Assembly (NCBI RefSeq): GCF_040581485.1 | Contig: NC_090128.1 | Location: 15,004,001 to 15,068,000 of the forward strand | Length of the DNA: 64,000 bases | Direction of reading: 5' to 3' | Source: Linepithema humile | Lineage: Eukaryota; Arthropoda; Insecta; Hymenoptera; Formicidae | In this document: in pieces, positions 63,823 to 64,000 of the stretch | Numbering within the stretch: the stretch's first letter is position 1 | Layout of the letters: each line of letters opens with the position of its first letter | Position numbers and translations under genes: made by a program | The notes under the pieces: model-generated | Seen by the model: only the letters and a program-made list of their open reading frames with translations | What the model was told of the DNA's origin: nothing | The model's database searches: none

Positions 63823-64000
63823 GGTGTCCCAGACTTACCGAATAACCGATTCAGGGTAGACTCCTGACGTTGTTCTGAGACGAAAGTTCCTTTGGCAAAA
63901 TGTCGAGGGTGTCGTAATTTCGGCGTTATAAAGAGCAAAAGTTCTCCAATCGATGCGCTGAATTTTCCCGCGCTCAGGGACATCGCACATCAAAGGAGCC
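63823..64000. repeat. End of another transposable element
   Basis: Starts ACAGGGTGTCCCAGACTTACCG inside the Harbinger gene and runs off the window. ACAGGGTG-type ends are common in insect repeats; I cannot assign the family. Confidence 0.5.

Overview
The window is eukaryotic and arthropod-like: AT-rich, with short GT-AG introns, TATA-plus-initiator promoters in LTRs, Ty3/Gypsy retrotransposons of insect errantivirus type, a P-like THAP transposon, a PIF/Harbinger transposon and many MITEs. I think of a hymenopteran, probably an ant, but that is a guess from the mix of families. I see no clearly intact host gene. The window is a nest of mobile elements around one decayed metalloproteinase gene fragment and one small spliced gene of unknown function.

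Layout. 1-3492: LTR-like repeats with a minus-strand 108-codon gene; a second copy lies at 34639-36749. 3493-10041: Gypsy-1, plus strand, with a 2.5 kb LTR that encodes a 256-aa basic protein, tRNA-Leu-type primer sites, and a gag gene. Its leader is split by an ORF1-only LINE, which is itself split by a hAT MITE. 10042-27208: Gypsy-2, minus strand, with very long LTRs, broken gag and pol, and a glycoprotein gene that looks captured from a chuvirus-like negative-strand RNA virus. A further LTR-like unit sits in its leader at 20928-24923. 27224-33200: fragments of three related long LTRs that share almost identical U3 regions but carry different small ORFs, plus a ladder of primer-binding-site modules and an array of covarying RNA hairpins. 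33309-34507: a solo LTR with 4-bp target duplication. 37371-38036: a large palindrome. 38037-46952: Gypsy-3, nearly complete, gag-pol plus an errantivirus-type F-like env, broken by one in-frame stop. 47138-47746: M12B metalloproteinase pseudogene. 48399-51536: Gypsy-4, decayed, with no integrase. 51537-56401: MITEs, two giant palindromes, a tRNA-like sequence, and a four-exon 139-aa gene. 56402-62775: P-like transposon with THAP domain, split by a solo LTR that carries its own antisense spliced gene. 62949-63822: PIF/Harbinger transposase, cut by another repeat at the window edge.

What ties it together: many LTRs here are 1.9-4 kb long, begin TGTNACGTCC or TGTT and end in the mirror sequence, and are followed by primer sites complementary to the 3' end of tRNA-Leu. 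Several contain short introns and each carries its own small unrelated ORF, sense or antisense. In one pair the protein has diverged much more than the flanking non-coding DNA; in another pair the U3 is about 99% alike while the cargo ORF is entirely different. This modular cargo-in-LTR organisation is the best candidate for something undescribed. All percentages are by-eye estimates.
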